DNA from: Bacillota bacterium
GTDB lineage: Bacteria > Bacillota > Clostridia > Lachnospirales > Lachnospiraceae
Length of the DNA: 64,000 nucleotides
Direction: 5' to 3'
Assembly: GCA_023450835.1 (NCBI GenBank)
Contig: JAEXGM010000269.1
Span: 1 to 64,000, forward strand
The notes under the pieces: model-generated
Seen by the model: the letters and a program-made list of their open reading frames with translations, nothing else
What the model was told of the DNA's origin: nothing
Database searches by the model: none
Program-made: the position numbers and the translations under genes
Shown here: one piece after another, positions 9,026 through 16,372 of the stretch
Numbering within the stretch: the stretch's first letter is position 1
How the letters are laid out: each line of letters starts with the position of its first letter

Positions 9026-9048
9026 ATTCATATATGATAAGTATGAAT
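9026..9048. promoter_or_regulatory. Operator-like inverted repeat downstream of the cluster promoter
   Basis: ATTCATA at 9026-9032 and TATGAAT at 9042-9048 form an inverted repeat just downstream of the expected transcription start. This is a typical place for a repressor to block transcription. The regulator is unknown; a sulfur-responsive repressor would fit the gene content but is inference. Confidence 0.4.
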
Positions 9049-9070
9049 ACATAATCCGAGGGGTGAAAGA

Positions 9071-9238
9071 GTGGGAAGTGAGGAGCGGCAGCCAGTCAGA
9101 AAGAGTACTGTAAACGAGGGCGATATTCAAAGGATAGTGGAGTTTATCGAATCTATTCAGTACGGGTCCGTTGTAGTAGTGATTCAGGATGGAAAGATAG
9201 TCCAGATTGAGAAGAACGAAAAATTGAGGATGAAATAA
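9071..9238 (+). CDS. YezD-like small protein (DUF2292)
   Basis: A 55-residue protein starting at GTG 9071, with an AGGGGTGA ribosome site 8 bases upstream. The C-terminal half has the compact pattern EFIESIQYGSVVVVIQDGK followed by IVQIEKNEKLR, which I recognise as the YezD/DUF2292 family. The family is a very short beta-rich protein, in my knowledge often found beside sulfur-assimilation or sulfonate-transport genes in Firmicutes and other anaerobes; its molecular role is unknown. It is the first gene after a strong promoter and precedes the nitrogenase-like genes. Its position supports a sulfur theme for the cluster. Confidence 0.75.
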   Translation: MGSEERQPVRKSTVNEGDIQRIVEFIESIQYGSVVVVIQDGKIVQIEKNEKLRMK

Positions 9239-9244
9239 TGTTAA

Positions 9245-9306
9245 GTTGACCGGACAGCCGGAGGCTTAAGAAAGCAGGAGCCTGTTTATCTTGAGTCTTT
9301 TTTTAT
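9245..9306 (+). terminator. Hairpin plus terminator element, copy 1
   Basis: Right after the YezD-like stop, TTGA leads into a small CCGG-acag-CCGG hairpin. It is followed directly by a larger stem in which AGGCTTAAGA pairs with TCTTGAGTCT (two G-U pairs), and then a T-run. The same arrangement recurs at 9877-9936. It can act as a terminator or attenuator. The paired copies and the leading TTGACCGG segment suggest a conserved regulatory RNA. Confidence 0.6.
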
Positions 9307-9324
9307 TTCTGTATTCATGGAAAT

Positions 9325-9345
9325 TAATATACCGGCTGTATATTA
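9325..9345. promoter_or_regulatory. 8-bp perfect palindrome before the PNPOx-like gene
   Basis: TAATATAC at 9325-9332 and GTATATTA at 9338-9345 with a 5-base spacer. It lies between the terminator element and the ribosome site of the next gene, and could be an operator for a promoter serving that gene. Confidence 0.35.
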
Positions 9346-9416
9346 AGCAGGTCACGGAGAAAAGGAGGACATCGGCTATTAATATAGATTACCGGATTAT
9401 ACGAAAGGAGAAAAAA

Positions 9417-9863
9417 ATGTCCGCATCGGAACAGAAAATAAAAGAGTATTTAAAAGCAAACCAGAGAATTATATTGGCAACTACAGACGGGGAAGGAAAT
9501 CCTGATGTGCGAATATTGGGCGGCTATGGCTTGGAGGAATACACGGTTTATTTTTCTACCATAAAGACCAGCAACAAAAACAGTCAGTTAAATGAAAATA
9601 AGAATACGGCGGTTTTATTTCAACATGACAATCAGTTCATATCCAGATACTTTAATATTACCATTTACGGAGAAGCCGTATTAATTGACAAGAACAGTGA
9701 GTTTGAAAAAGGGAAGGATATTATACAGAATAAAAATCCCAATGTTAAGATAACAAAAGAAACTCATAATATTTATAAGATTATCCCAAAGAAACTGAAA
9801 GTTCTGGATTTTGGGGAGCCCACAGCGGAAGAAAGAATTACGGTTCTTTCCCTTACAAATTAG
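9417..9863 (+). CDS. PNPOx-like (pyridoxamine 5'-phosphate oxidase-fold) flavin-binding protein
   Basis: A 148-residue protein of the split-barrel flavin-binding fold. The N-terminal pattern KIKEYLKANQRIILATTDGEG then NPDVR is typical of general-stress/PNPOx-like proteins. These bind FMN, F420 or haem and usually have no proven pyridoxamine oxidase activity. An in-frame upstream TTG exists at 9291, but it falls inside the preceding terminator. AAAGGAG at 9404-9410 with 6-base spacing makes ATG 9417 the start. It is bracketed by two copies of the hairpin/terminator element, so it may be a separately controlled insert in the nitrogenase-like cluster. It may donate or handle flavin electrons for the cluster; that is speculative. 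Confidence 0.75.
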   Translation: MSASEQKIKEYLKANQRIILATTDGEGNPDVRILGGYGLEEYTVYFSTIKTSNKNSQLNENKNTAVLFQHDNQFISRYFNITIYGEAVLIDKNSEFEKGKDIIQNKNPNVKITKETHNIYKIIPKKLKVLDFGEPTAEERITVLSLTN

Positions 9864-9876
9864 GTTTTACTTGAAG

Positions 9877-9936
9877 GTTGACCGGAAAACCGGAGGCCAT
9901 GGCAGGATTACACTGTTCATGAGCCTTCTTTTTTTA
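9877..9936 (+). terminator. Hairpin plus terminator element, copy 2
   Basis: The same architecture as 9245-9306: a GTTGA lead, a CCGG-aaaa-CCGG hairpin, then AGGCCATG pairing with CATGaGCCT, then a T-run. It lies 14 bases after the PNPOx-like stop and 48 bases before the nitrogenase-like gene. Transcription into the nitrogenase-like genes must pass it or start after it, so it is a candidate attenuator. Confidence 0.6.
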
Positions 9937-9983
9937 TATTTAATTTTATTTAATAACGGCACATTAGAAAGGAAGGAATAAAG

Positions 9984-11318
9984 GTGGCAGAATTTATTGA
10001 ACGTGCGAAATTTACATGTGCTTTGGGAGGAGCTTTAACTACCATTGCAGGCATTAACAGAGTAATTCCCATTGTCCATGCGGCAGGAGGTTGTGCGGCG
10101 GCACTCTCCGGTACTTATAACCTGGCTGCCGGTTACCGGGGAACAGGGTATTGCGGTGGAACAATGATACCTACAACAAATATCTCGGAAAATAATATTG
10201 TCTTCGGAGGGGAAGAACGTCTGGAGGAGCAGATAGAAAATTCTCTTGAGATTCTGGATGCGGACCTTTACATTGTAATAACCGGATGTCAGGTAGAAAT
10301 CATAGGAGACGATGCTGTCGGTGTGGCCAGGCGATTTAAAGACAGGAATGTAATCGGAGCCAGTACACCCGGCTTTTTAGGGAATACCTTTAAAGGCTAT
10401 GATGCCGTATTAAAGGCAATCATTAAAGAAGTAATAAAGCCGGCAGAAAATAAGAGCAGCAATACGGTAAACATACTGGGAGTCGTTCCGGGCCATGATG
10501 TATTCTATCGTGGAAATCTGGATGAAATTAAACGTTTACTGGGCTTACTTGGTATAAGAGCAAATACTTTCTTTGGAACCGGAGAATCCGTTGCCGACAT
10601 CCGAAGATATGGAGAGGCTGCCTTGACCATTGTATTCTCGAACCAGGCAGGAGCAGAACCGGCAGACCTGCTTACAGAGCTGCATGATATCCCATCTATC
10701 CGGGCAGACTTACCCATCGGACCCGAGGCGACGGAAAGCTTTCTCTATCAGATAGGAGAAGAACTTGGAATTGAAAAAGAATACATAGAAGCAGTGGCAG
10801 AGAAAGAAAAGAGAAATTATTATTCCTATCTGGAACGAATCGTCGACATCTATTCCGATATTGACTTCCAGCGGTATGCGGTAGTGGCGGCAGACAGCTA
10901 TTATGCCTATCCCTTAACCAGATTTCTTGCAAATGATTTAGGCTGGATTCCTTTTATAACTGCAATTAATGATATTGCAGAGGAAGAGGAGCAGGAGAAT
11001 TACAGGAAGAAATTTGAGGGTATCACTTCCGAAACAAGACCTAAGGTCATCTTTAAACAGAATGCGGGCGAGCTGATAAAGGAAGTCAGAGGCAGCTGGC
11101 CTTTTAATCACAATCAGAAATACTATGATGCTTTTGGGCCGGCCTTTGTAGTTGGGAGCAGTATTGAAAGAGGACTTGCGGAAAAGCTTGGAGCAGGATT
11201 TTTATCCGTAGCCTTTCCGGTAAGTAACAGGGTAGTTTTAAACAAAGGTTATGTGGGCTTTCACGGGGGACTGACCTTAGTGGAGGATTTGATTACAGAA
11301 CTGGTATCAGCCAGATAA
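9984..11318 (+). CDS. Nitrogenase component 1-like subunit (NifK-type)
   Basis: A 444-residue member of the nitrogenase/dark-operative reductase component 1 superfamily. GTG start with a GGAAGGA site. Three cysteines fall where NifK carries its P-cluster ligands: Cys12 (TCALGGA), Cys37 (HAAGGC) and Cys102 (TGCQVEIIGDD). The TNISENNIVFGGE block at 66-77 is also a superfamily signature. A further Cys57 is present. Component 1 proteins form heterotetramers that take electrons from a NifH-like iron protein. With the next gene this makes a D/K pair. At 444 residues it is shorter than true NifK (about 510-520) and there are no nifENB genes nearby, so N2 fixation is not implied. It more resembles nitrogenase-like groups that reduce other substrates. 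Confidence 0.88.
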   Translation: MAEFIERAKFTCALGGALTTIAGINRVIPIVHAAGGCAAALSGTYNLAAGYRGTGYCGGTMIPTTNISENNIVFGGEERLEEQIENSLEILDADLYIVITGCQVEIIGDDAVGVARRFKDRNVIGASTPGFLGNTFKGYDAVLKAIIKEVIKPAENKSSNTVNILGVVPGHDVFYRGNLDEIKRLLGLLGIRANTFFGTGESVADIRRYGEAALTIVFSNQAGAEPADLLTELHDIPSIRADLPIGPEATESFLYQIGEELGIEKEYIEAVAEKEKRNYYSYLERIVDIYSDIDFQRYAVVAADSYYAYPLTRFLANDLGWIPFITAINDIAEEEEQENYRKKFEGITSETRPKVIFKQNAGELIKEVRGSWPFNHNQKYYDAFGPAFVVGSSIERGLAEKLGAGFLSVAFPVSNRVVLNKGYVGFHGGLTLVEDLITELVSAR

Positions 11319-11333
11319 GAAAGGAAGGATTCT

Positions 11334-12872
11334 ATGGGAAATTATGCAGATAGTTTAACTTATAACTATTTAGGAGCAGATGCGCCCCCTACAAGAGAGG
11401 AACGAATCGGTGCCTGTCATGCCTTCTGCGGCTCTTGCGGAGAACTGGCAGGAGGAATGAAGACCGGCTGTGCCCAGCTTCAGAACAGAAAGTTCTCCCA
11501 AAGCGGCGGATGTCAGTTGAATCTGGCAGTTGGTATTGTAAGCAGCTTTACCAATGCAGTTATGATAATTCATTCTCCGCTAGGGTGCTGCTCTAACTTC
11601 GTAGGAAATACCGGACTTAGGAAGACTATGAGGGCTTCAAAGGGGAAGCCAAATGAAGAATTCGTCTGGCTGCATACCAATATGGACGAATTGGATGTGG
11701 TACAGGGAGGAATCGATAAGCTTAGGAGGGCGGTATTATATGCGGAAAGGGAATATCATCCCGATGCTATTGTCATAGCAAACGGTTGTGTGCCGGGAAT
11801 CATAGGCGACAACATTGACTCCCTGGTAGGGGAATTAAAAGACCAGATAACTGCCAAGATCGTTCCGGTGCACTGTGAAGGCTTTAAGAGTAAATATGTG
11901 GCTTCCGGATATGACTCTGCTTATCATGGTGTGCTAAAGCACCTGATAGATCCGCCTAAGAAGGAGATAAGTGCGATTCCCGGAGTTGATGAGGAGAGAG
12001 ACATAAAAGACAAATACCGTATCAGCAGGACAGTAAATATCTTTAATGTGGGTTCCAACTCCAATGGAGACGAGGTGGAACTATCCAGATTACTGTCTGC
12101 TATTGGCCTTATTCCCAAGGTTCTCCCTCTGCATGCCTCGGTGGATGATTTAAAGCATATTGGTGAAGCTGCTCTGAATGTGAGTATCTGTGCGACCCAT
12201 GATGACTATCTTTTGGGACATTTAAAGGAAAGATTCGGAACGGATTATCTCATCGACACACTTCCTATCGGTATCCGAAATACTAACCAATGGATCAGAA
12301 AAATAGCCGCCTATTTTCATCTGGAAGAAGAAGCTGAAAAACTTATTGCATTTGAAAATACGGAACTGAATAAGGCTCTGGAGGCGTTTAAACCGGTACT
12401 GGCAGGAAAGAAAGTCTTTGTGGGAGGCGGAGAAACCCGCATTCTTACTACCGCGGAATTCTTCTATTCTCTTGGAATGGAGCTGGTAGGCGTGAAGGCA
12501 CACAATGTAGACCGTTTCGTGGATGATATGATAGACGATATGCAGGTACCGGAGCTCTTGATTGAAGTCGGTGCCGGTCAGCCTGCGGAGGAGCTGAATT
12601 TACTTCGTAAATTAAAACCGGATCTGTATATAGGACACTTAAATGCCAATGGGTGGGTAAGCAAACTTGGCATTCCCAATTTCCCGCTATTTGGCCAAAG
12701 CTTAAATTATATGGGGTATTCCGGTGCTTTTGAATTAGCGAGAAAAGCAGTAAAAATATTAAAGAATACGAACTTTGTAAAAAATGTATCCGCAAATATT
12801 TCCCTGCCGCTCTCAGAGGATTGGTTTAACAGGGATCCTAAGGAAAATATTAAGGAAGCGGTCAACTATTAA
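11334..12872 (+). CDS. Nitrogenase component 1-like subunit (NifD-type)
   Basis: A 512-residue partner of the upstream subunit, 15 bases downstream with its own GAAAGGAAGG site. P-cluster-type cysteines are Cys60 (SGGCQL), Cys85 (PLGCCSN) and Cys152 (NGCVPGIIGDN). Cys286 in NVSICATHDDYL aligns with the NifD cysteine that holds the FeMo-cofactor. In contrast, the region aligning with the cofactor histidine (after KLGIPNF, near residue 453) reads PLFGQSLNY and has no histidine. The N-terminus has an extra cysteine group (Cys28, Cys32, Cys35, Cys46). I infer an atypical active-site metallocluster with a substrate other than N2. Confidence 0.88.
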   Translation: MGNYADSLTYNYLGADAPPTREERIGACHAFCGSCGELAGGMKTGCAQLQNRKFSQSGGCQLNLAVGIVSSFTNAVMIIHSPLGCCSNFVGNTGLRKTMRASKGKPNEEFVWLHTNMDELDVVQGGIDKLRRAVLYAEREYHPDAIVIANGCVPGIIGDNIDSLVGELKDQITAKIVPVHCEGFKSKYVASGYDSAYHGVLKHLIDPPKKEISAIPGVDEERDIKDKYRISRTVNIFNVGSNSNGDEVELSRLLSAIGLIPKVLPLHASVDDLKHIGEAALNVSICATHDDYLLGHLKERFGTDYLIDTLPIGIRNTNQWIRKIAAYFHLEEEAEKLIAFENTELNKALEAFKPVLAGKKVFVGGGETRILTTAEFFYSLGMELVGVKAHNVDRFVDDMIDDMQVPELLIEVGAGQPAEELNLLRKLKPDLYIGHLNANGWVSKLGIPNFPLFGQSLNYMGYSGAFELARKAVKILKNTNFVKNVSANISLPLSEDWFNRDPKENIKEAVNY

Positions 12873-12878
12873 AACAAC

Positions 12879-12919
12879 GCGTACCTTAGTACAGCTGAAG
12901 AGTGCTAAGGAGTACGCAG
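12879..12919 (+). promoter_or_regulatory. Hairpin immediately before the cysK ribosome site
   Basis: GCGTAC followed by CTTAG pairs with CTAAG and GTACGC, with a two-base bulge and a loop of about 12 bases. It is followed directly by AGATGGGAGCC, which carries the cysK ribosome site. There is no T-run. It could set 5' stability or translation of the cysK message. A related arrangement occurs upstream of several other genes in the window. Confidence 0.6.
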
Positions 12920-12932
12920 ATGGGAGCCAAAT

Positions 12933-13898
12933 ATGGGAAGAATTGTAGAAAACTTAACAGACTTAATAGGAGATACCCCCATTCTGAAACCGCTGGCATT
13001 CTCCAGATTAGCTAAAATTGAGGCCGGCAGTCTGTTGCTTAAACTGGAGTATTTTAATCCTCTTGGAAGTGTAAAAGACAGGATTGCCTACTCCATGATA
13101 ACGGATGCAGAGGAGAGAGGAATATTAAATTCCGAATCGGTTCTGATAGAACCTTCCAGCGGAAATACCGGCGTGGGGCTTGCTTTTGTAGCGGCTGCGA
13201 AAGGTTATAAACTTATCATTACCATGCCGGATTCTATGAGTACTGAACGGCGGACCCTTTTGACGGCTCTTGGTGCCAATCTGGTATTGACGCCGGGAAG
13301 TCAGGGTATGAAAGGAGCCATCAGAAAGGCGGAAGAACTTCATATCCAAACGCCAAACAGTGTAATCTTACAGCAATTTGACAACGCGGCCAATCCAAAA
13401 ATACATAGAAGCACTACAGGGCCGGAAGTTTGGGAAGCAACCGAGGGAAAGGTAGACATTCTGGTAGCCGGTGTTGGGACCGGAGGAACCATAACCGGCA
13501 CCGGTGCCTATCTAAAGGAGCAGAATCCCGCCATTAAGGTGGTGGCAGTGGAACCGGATGCTTCACCGGTACTTTCCGGGGGGAACCCGGCGCCTCATAA
13601 AATCCAGGGTATCGGAGCAGGATTTGTTCCTACGGTGCTGAATACGGACATAATTGACGAAATTTACCGGGTCCGTAACGAAGAAGCAATTGATACCGCA
13701 AGAGCCTTGGCAAGAGAAGAGGGACTGTTAGTTGGAATCTCTTCCGGAGCAGCGGCCTTTGCAGCAGCTTTCATAGCGAAAAGGCCGGAGAACAAAGGGA
13801 AAAAAGTGCTGGCCATTCTGCCGGATACGGGAGAACGATACCTTTCAACGGAACTGTTCCAGGCAGTTCCGGATGAAAAAAGCCGTATCTGGTATTAG
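12933..13898 (+). CDS. cysK: Cysteine synthase (O-acetylserine sulfhydrylase)
   Basis: A 321-residue fold-type II PLP enzyme that makes L-cysteine from O-acetylserine and sulfide. The PLP lysine is Lys48 in GSVKDR. The substrate loop PSSGNTGVGLAF (about 75-86), the phosphate loop GVGTGGTITGTG (about 178-189) and the PLP-ring serine region GISSGAAA near 270 are all present. Length matches the family. It lies in the nitrogenase-like cluster, 60 bases after the NifD-like gene with a hairpin between them. This placement suggests sulfide released by the nitrogenase-like enzyme, or from an imported compound, is fixed here. A dedicated, cluster-specific CysK rather than the housekeeping copy is plausible but not provable from the window. 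Confidence 0.93.
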   Translation: MGRIVENLTDLIGDTPILKPLAFSRLAKIEAGSLLLKLEYFNPLGSVKDRIAYSMITDAEERGILNSESVLIEPSSGNTGVGLAFVAAAKGYKLIITMPDSMSTERRTLLTALGANLVLTPGSQGMKGAIRKAEELHIQTPNSVILQQFDNAANPKIHRSTTGPEVWEATEGKVDILVAGVGTGGTITGTGAYLKEQNPAIKVVAVEPDASPVLSGGNPAPHKIQGIGAGFVPTVLNTDIIDEIYRVRNEEAIDTARALAREEGLLVGISSGAAAFAAAFIAKRPENKGKKVLAILPDTGERYLSTELFQAVPDEKSRIWY

Positions 13899-13953
13899 AA
13901 CAGGGCTCTTTGTGTAAAGGGAACTATAGAGAATCATCAAGATTGGAGAATTT

Positions 13954-14313
13954 ATGACCTATCGTATTGCAATAGGAACCAGTGATAGGATAAATATCAC
14001 AGAACATTTTGGAAAATGCAGCCGTTTTCATATTCTTGATATCAGCCAGGAGAATGACAGTATTACTTTTGTAGAGGACCGTATTACCGGCCATAATGAG
14101 AGCTGCGGCAGTCATGAAGAAGCAGTAATACTGGATAAAATCAATGCCTTAAAAGACTGTCAGCTGGTATTGGTAAAGCAGGTTGGAGGATGGTCGGAGA
14201 AGCAGTTGGTCCACAATGGTATTGTTCCTCTGCAGCAGGAGGGCTCCATCAGCCGGGCATTAATAAGAATAAAAAATTTCTATAAGAGACATCAATTTAT
14301 AAAGGATGTATAA
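13954..14313 (+). CDS. NifX / NifB-C-terminal-type metallocofactor protein
   Basis: A 119-residue protein of the dinitrogenase iron-molybdenum cofactor family (NifX, NifY and the NifB C-terminus). It shows the family pattern RIAIGTSDR, ITEHFGKCSRFHILDI, a central HNESCGSHEE segment, and KDCQLVLVKQVGGWSEKQL. Such proteins bind or carry iron-sulfur cofactor precursors. Cys22, Cys51 and Cys68 with nearby histidines could bind metal. Its position directly after cysK and before the ABC importer ties it to the nitrogenase-like system and suggests the component 1 protein carries a special cluster. No full NifB radical-SAM protein is visible in the window. Confidence 0.85.
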   Translation: MTYRIAIGTSDRINITEHFGKCSRFHILDISQENDSITFVEDRITGHNESCGSHEEAVILDKINALKDCQLVLVKQVGGWSEKQLVHNGIVPLQQEGSISRALIRIKNFYKRHQFIKDV

Positions 14314-14349
14314 AGTGCGGAATCTGTAAATAAGGAGGGATTTATTCGT

Positions 14350-15336
14350 ATGTCGGAAGCGTTACAGGGGGAAAATTCAAGTAAGCTGTACTTTGATTAC
14401 CGTACACTAATACCAAGTTTAGGCTTTCTTGTTGCATTGCTTACGGAAATTTTAATTCCAAACCATAAAGATATAAAATATAGAGATCTTACGAATCTAA
14501 GGAGTGTACTTATTGTGGCCTTAAGTCTGTCGCTGCTGCTATGTCTGCTTTCCATATTTTTAAAAAGGATAAGGAAACGATATGCTTACCAGGGATGGTT
14601 TATAGGAGGTACGGGAATATTTATTACCTTTATCAATATCCTCACAGCGAAGGCACATATCCTGCCGCAATTGTATTTTCCAACATTAAGCAGAATATTT
14701 AATGTCTATATTGAAGACAGGAGCTTTTTACTGACCTGCATTGTGAGTTCTTTCACGCTGCTGATAGAAGGCCTTTTTGTCGGTACTATCCTTGGAGTAG
14801 TGACGGGTATATTGGTTGGCTGGAGCAAGAGCTGGAGTTACTGGATATATCCCATTATCCGGATTTTGGGACCTATTCCATCTTCGACCTGGATACCCCT
14901 TGCCCTCATTATATTTTCTGCGGCAAAAGGAGCGGCTATATTCTTAATCGCTTTCGGGGTCTGGTTCCAGATTACCATATTAACCAGTTCAGGAATACAG
15001 GCAACTAAGAAATCCTACTTTGAAGTATCCTCCACCTTGGGAGCGAGCAACCTGCAGAACCTTTTCTTTATAGCGATTCCGGACGCCCTGCCGTCTATCT
15101 TCCTGGGATTCTTTAATGCGACCTGCAGCTCCTTTGTGGCACTGATGGCGGCAGAAATGATGGGAGTTAAGTCCGGGCTTGGCTGGTATATTAACTGGCA
15201 GAAGGAAATGATAGCTTATCCCAATGTATATGCGGGGTTGATTATTATCGCCGGTTTTTGTTACCTTTTTATCACTCTTCAATTTAAGGTAAGGGATAAA
15301 CTTTTAAAGTGGCAGAAGGGAGTAATTAAATGGTAG
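14350..15336 (+). CDS. ABC transporter permease, NitT/TauT (sulfonate/nitrate/taurine) type
   Basis: A 328-residue membrane protein with a GGAGGGA ribosome site. The C-terminal two-thirds is the SsuC/TauC-type permease domain with about six helices and a GVWFQITILTSSG then ASNLQNLFFIAIPDALPSI segment, the EAA loop that docks the ATPase. Before it lies a longer than usual N-terminal part with two additional helices (about 17-31 and 50-72). Family members import sulfonates, taurine, nitrate, bicarbonate or thiamine precursors. The 3' end overlaps the ATPase gene by 7 bases, indicating translational coupling. In this cluster it presumably imports the substrate for the nitrogenase-like enzyme. 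Confidence 0.88.
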   Translation: MSEALQGENSSKLYFDYRTLIPSLGFLVALLTEILIPNHKDIKYRDLTNLRSVLIVALSLSLLLCLLSIFLKRIRKRYAYQGWFIGGTGIFITFINILTAKAHILPQLYFPTLSRIFNVYIEDRSFLLTCIVSSFTLLIEGLFVGTILGVVTGILVGWSKSWSYWIYPIIRILGPIPSSTWIPLALIIFSAAKGAAIFLIAFGVWFQITILTSSGIQATKKSYFEVSSTLGASNLQNLFFIAIPDALPSIFLGFFNATCSSFVALMAAEMMGVKSGLGWYINWQKEMIAYPNVYAGLIIIAGFCYLFITLQFKVRDKLLKWQKGVIKW

Positions 15337-16142
15337 CGGAGGCAGAATATAAGACCGGAAATATCAAGGCATTTGGAGTATCAAAAGAATTCAGGAATGC
15401 GGACGGCGGAAAAACGGTGGCTCTTAAGGAACTTGATACAGAGATCAGACCGGGGGAATTTGTCTGCCTGATTGGACCTTCCGGTTGCGGGAAGTCCACC
15501 TTTCTTAGACTGGTAGCCGGATTGTCAAATCCCACCAGAGGAGAAATTCTGCTGGATGATAAGCCCATAGACGGACCCGGATACGAGAGAGGGCTCGTAT
15601 TTCAGGACCCGACCCTTTTTCCCTGGCTTACCATCTATGAAAATGTGGCCTATGGGCTTAAAATCCGGCATATTTACAAAGACCATAAAAGGGAAGTAGA
15701 GGAATTTATCCGCCTTGTGGGGCTGGAGGGCTTTGAGAAATCCTATCCTCACCAGCTCTCCGGTGGGATGGCACAGCGGGTAAGTCTGGCCAGAGCTCTT
15801 GTAAATCATCCCAAGGTGCTTCTTCTTGATGAACCGCTGGGCGCTCTGGATGCCTTTACCAGAATGAACATGCAGGATGAGATACTTCGCATCTGGAAAG
15901 AGAGGGGAACTACCATGATAATGGTAACCCATGATGTGGATGAGGCAATTTATCTGAGTGACCGGGTATTTATTATGACGCCGAGACCTGCCAAGGTAGA
16001 AGAAATCATAACAGTGGATATCGGCAGGAATGAAAACTATGGAAGACAGAGAAACAGTGTGGATTTCTTAAATTATCGATCCAGGATACTGCAGATATTG
16101 GACTTTACCGGAAAGGCACAGACACCGGAATTCTATCTGTAA
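15330..16142 (+). CDS. ABC transporter ATP-binding protein, NitT/TauT type
   Basis: A 270-residue ATPase of the SsuB/TauB class. All motifs are present: Walker A GPSGCGKST (about 51-59), Q-loop FQDPTLFPW (about 90-98), signature LSGGMAQRVSLARAL (about 138-152), Walker B LLLDEPLGALD (about 162-172) and the switch histidine in VTHDVDEA. The C-terminal 50 residues are the short family extension. It powers the importer formed with the permease upstream and the binding lipoprotein downstream. Confidence 0.92.
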   Translation: MVAEAEYKTGNIKAFGVSKEFRNADGGKTVALKELDTEIRPGEFVCLIGPSGCGKSTFLRLVAGLSNPTRGEILLDDKPIDGPGYERGLVFQDPTLFPWLTIYENVAYGLKIRHIYKDHKREVEEFIRLVGLEGFEKSYPHQLSGGMAQRVSLARALVNHPKVLLLDEPLGALDAFTRMNMQDEILRIWKERGTTMIMVTHDVDEAIYLSDRVFIMTPRPAKVEEIITVDIGRNENYGRQRNSVDFLNYRSRILQILDFTGKAQTPEFYL

Positions 16143-16208
16143 AGTGAAACTTAAGAGAGGGAAATTGATATTAAAAATGATCGGCATTATCTATAAACGG
16201 AGGGAGAA

Positions 16209-16345
16209 GAGTGAAAGAGAAAGCTTTCACTCCACCTGATTTTGTGCACGTGCATATTAGCACTTCTGGGAAGTGCTAAAGCATACCTGAAGGTTCTAAT
16301 GAGTATGCAGACAGAAACCAAGAGTGAAAGAATTTCATAGGCGCA
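16209..16345 (+). promoter_or_regulatory. Structured intergenic leader of the substrate-binding lipoprotein gene
   Basis: The 230-base gap before the binding-protein gene holds a chain of hairpins. GAGTGAAAG (16209-16217) pairs with CTTTCACTC (16224-16232). A TGCACGTGCA palindrome lies at 16245-16254. TAGCACTT (16258-16265) pairs with AAGTGCTA (16271-16278), and GCATAC (16281-16286) with GTATGC (16303-16308). A last GCGCA/TGCGC pair begins at 16341 and ends at 16357. There is no T-run, so this is likely an mRNA-stabilising or regulatory leader that raises binding-protein expression over the permease. The first stem and the CTAAAG core resemble the divIVA leader. Confidence 0.55.
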
Positions 16346-16372
16346 AAAAGCATGCGCGGAATGGGGGAAAAC

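Noticed and set aside
9984..12872. Classical nitrogen fixation (nif) operon
   Set aside because: No nifH, nifE, nifN or full nifB is present, the subunits are shorter or lack the cofactor histidine, and the neighbours are cysK and a NitT/TauT-type importer.
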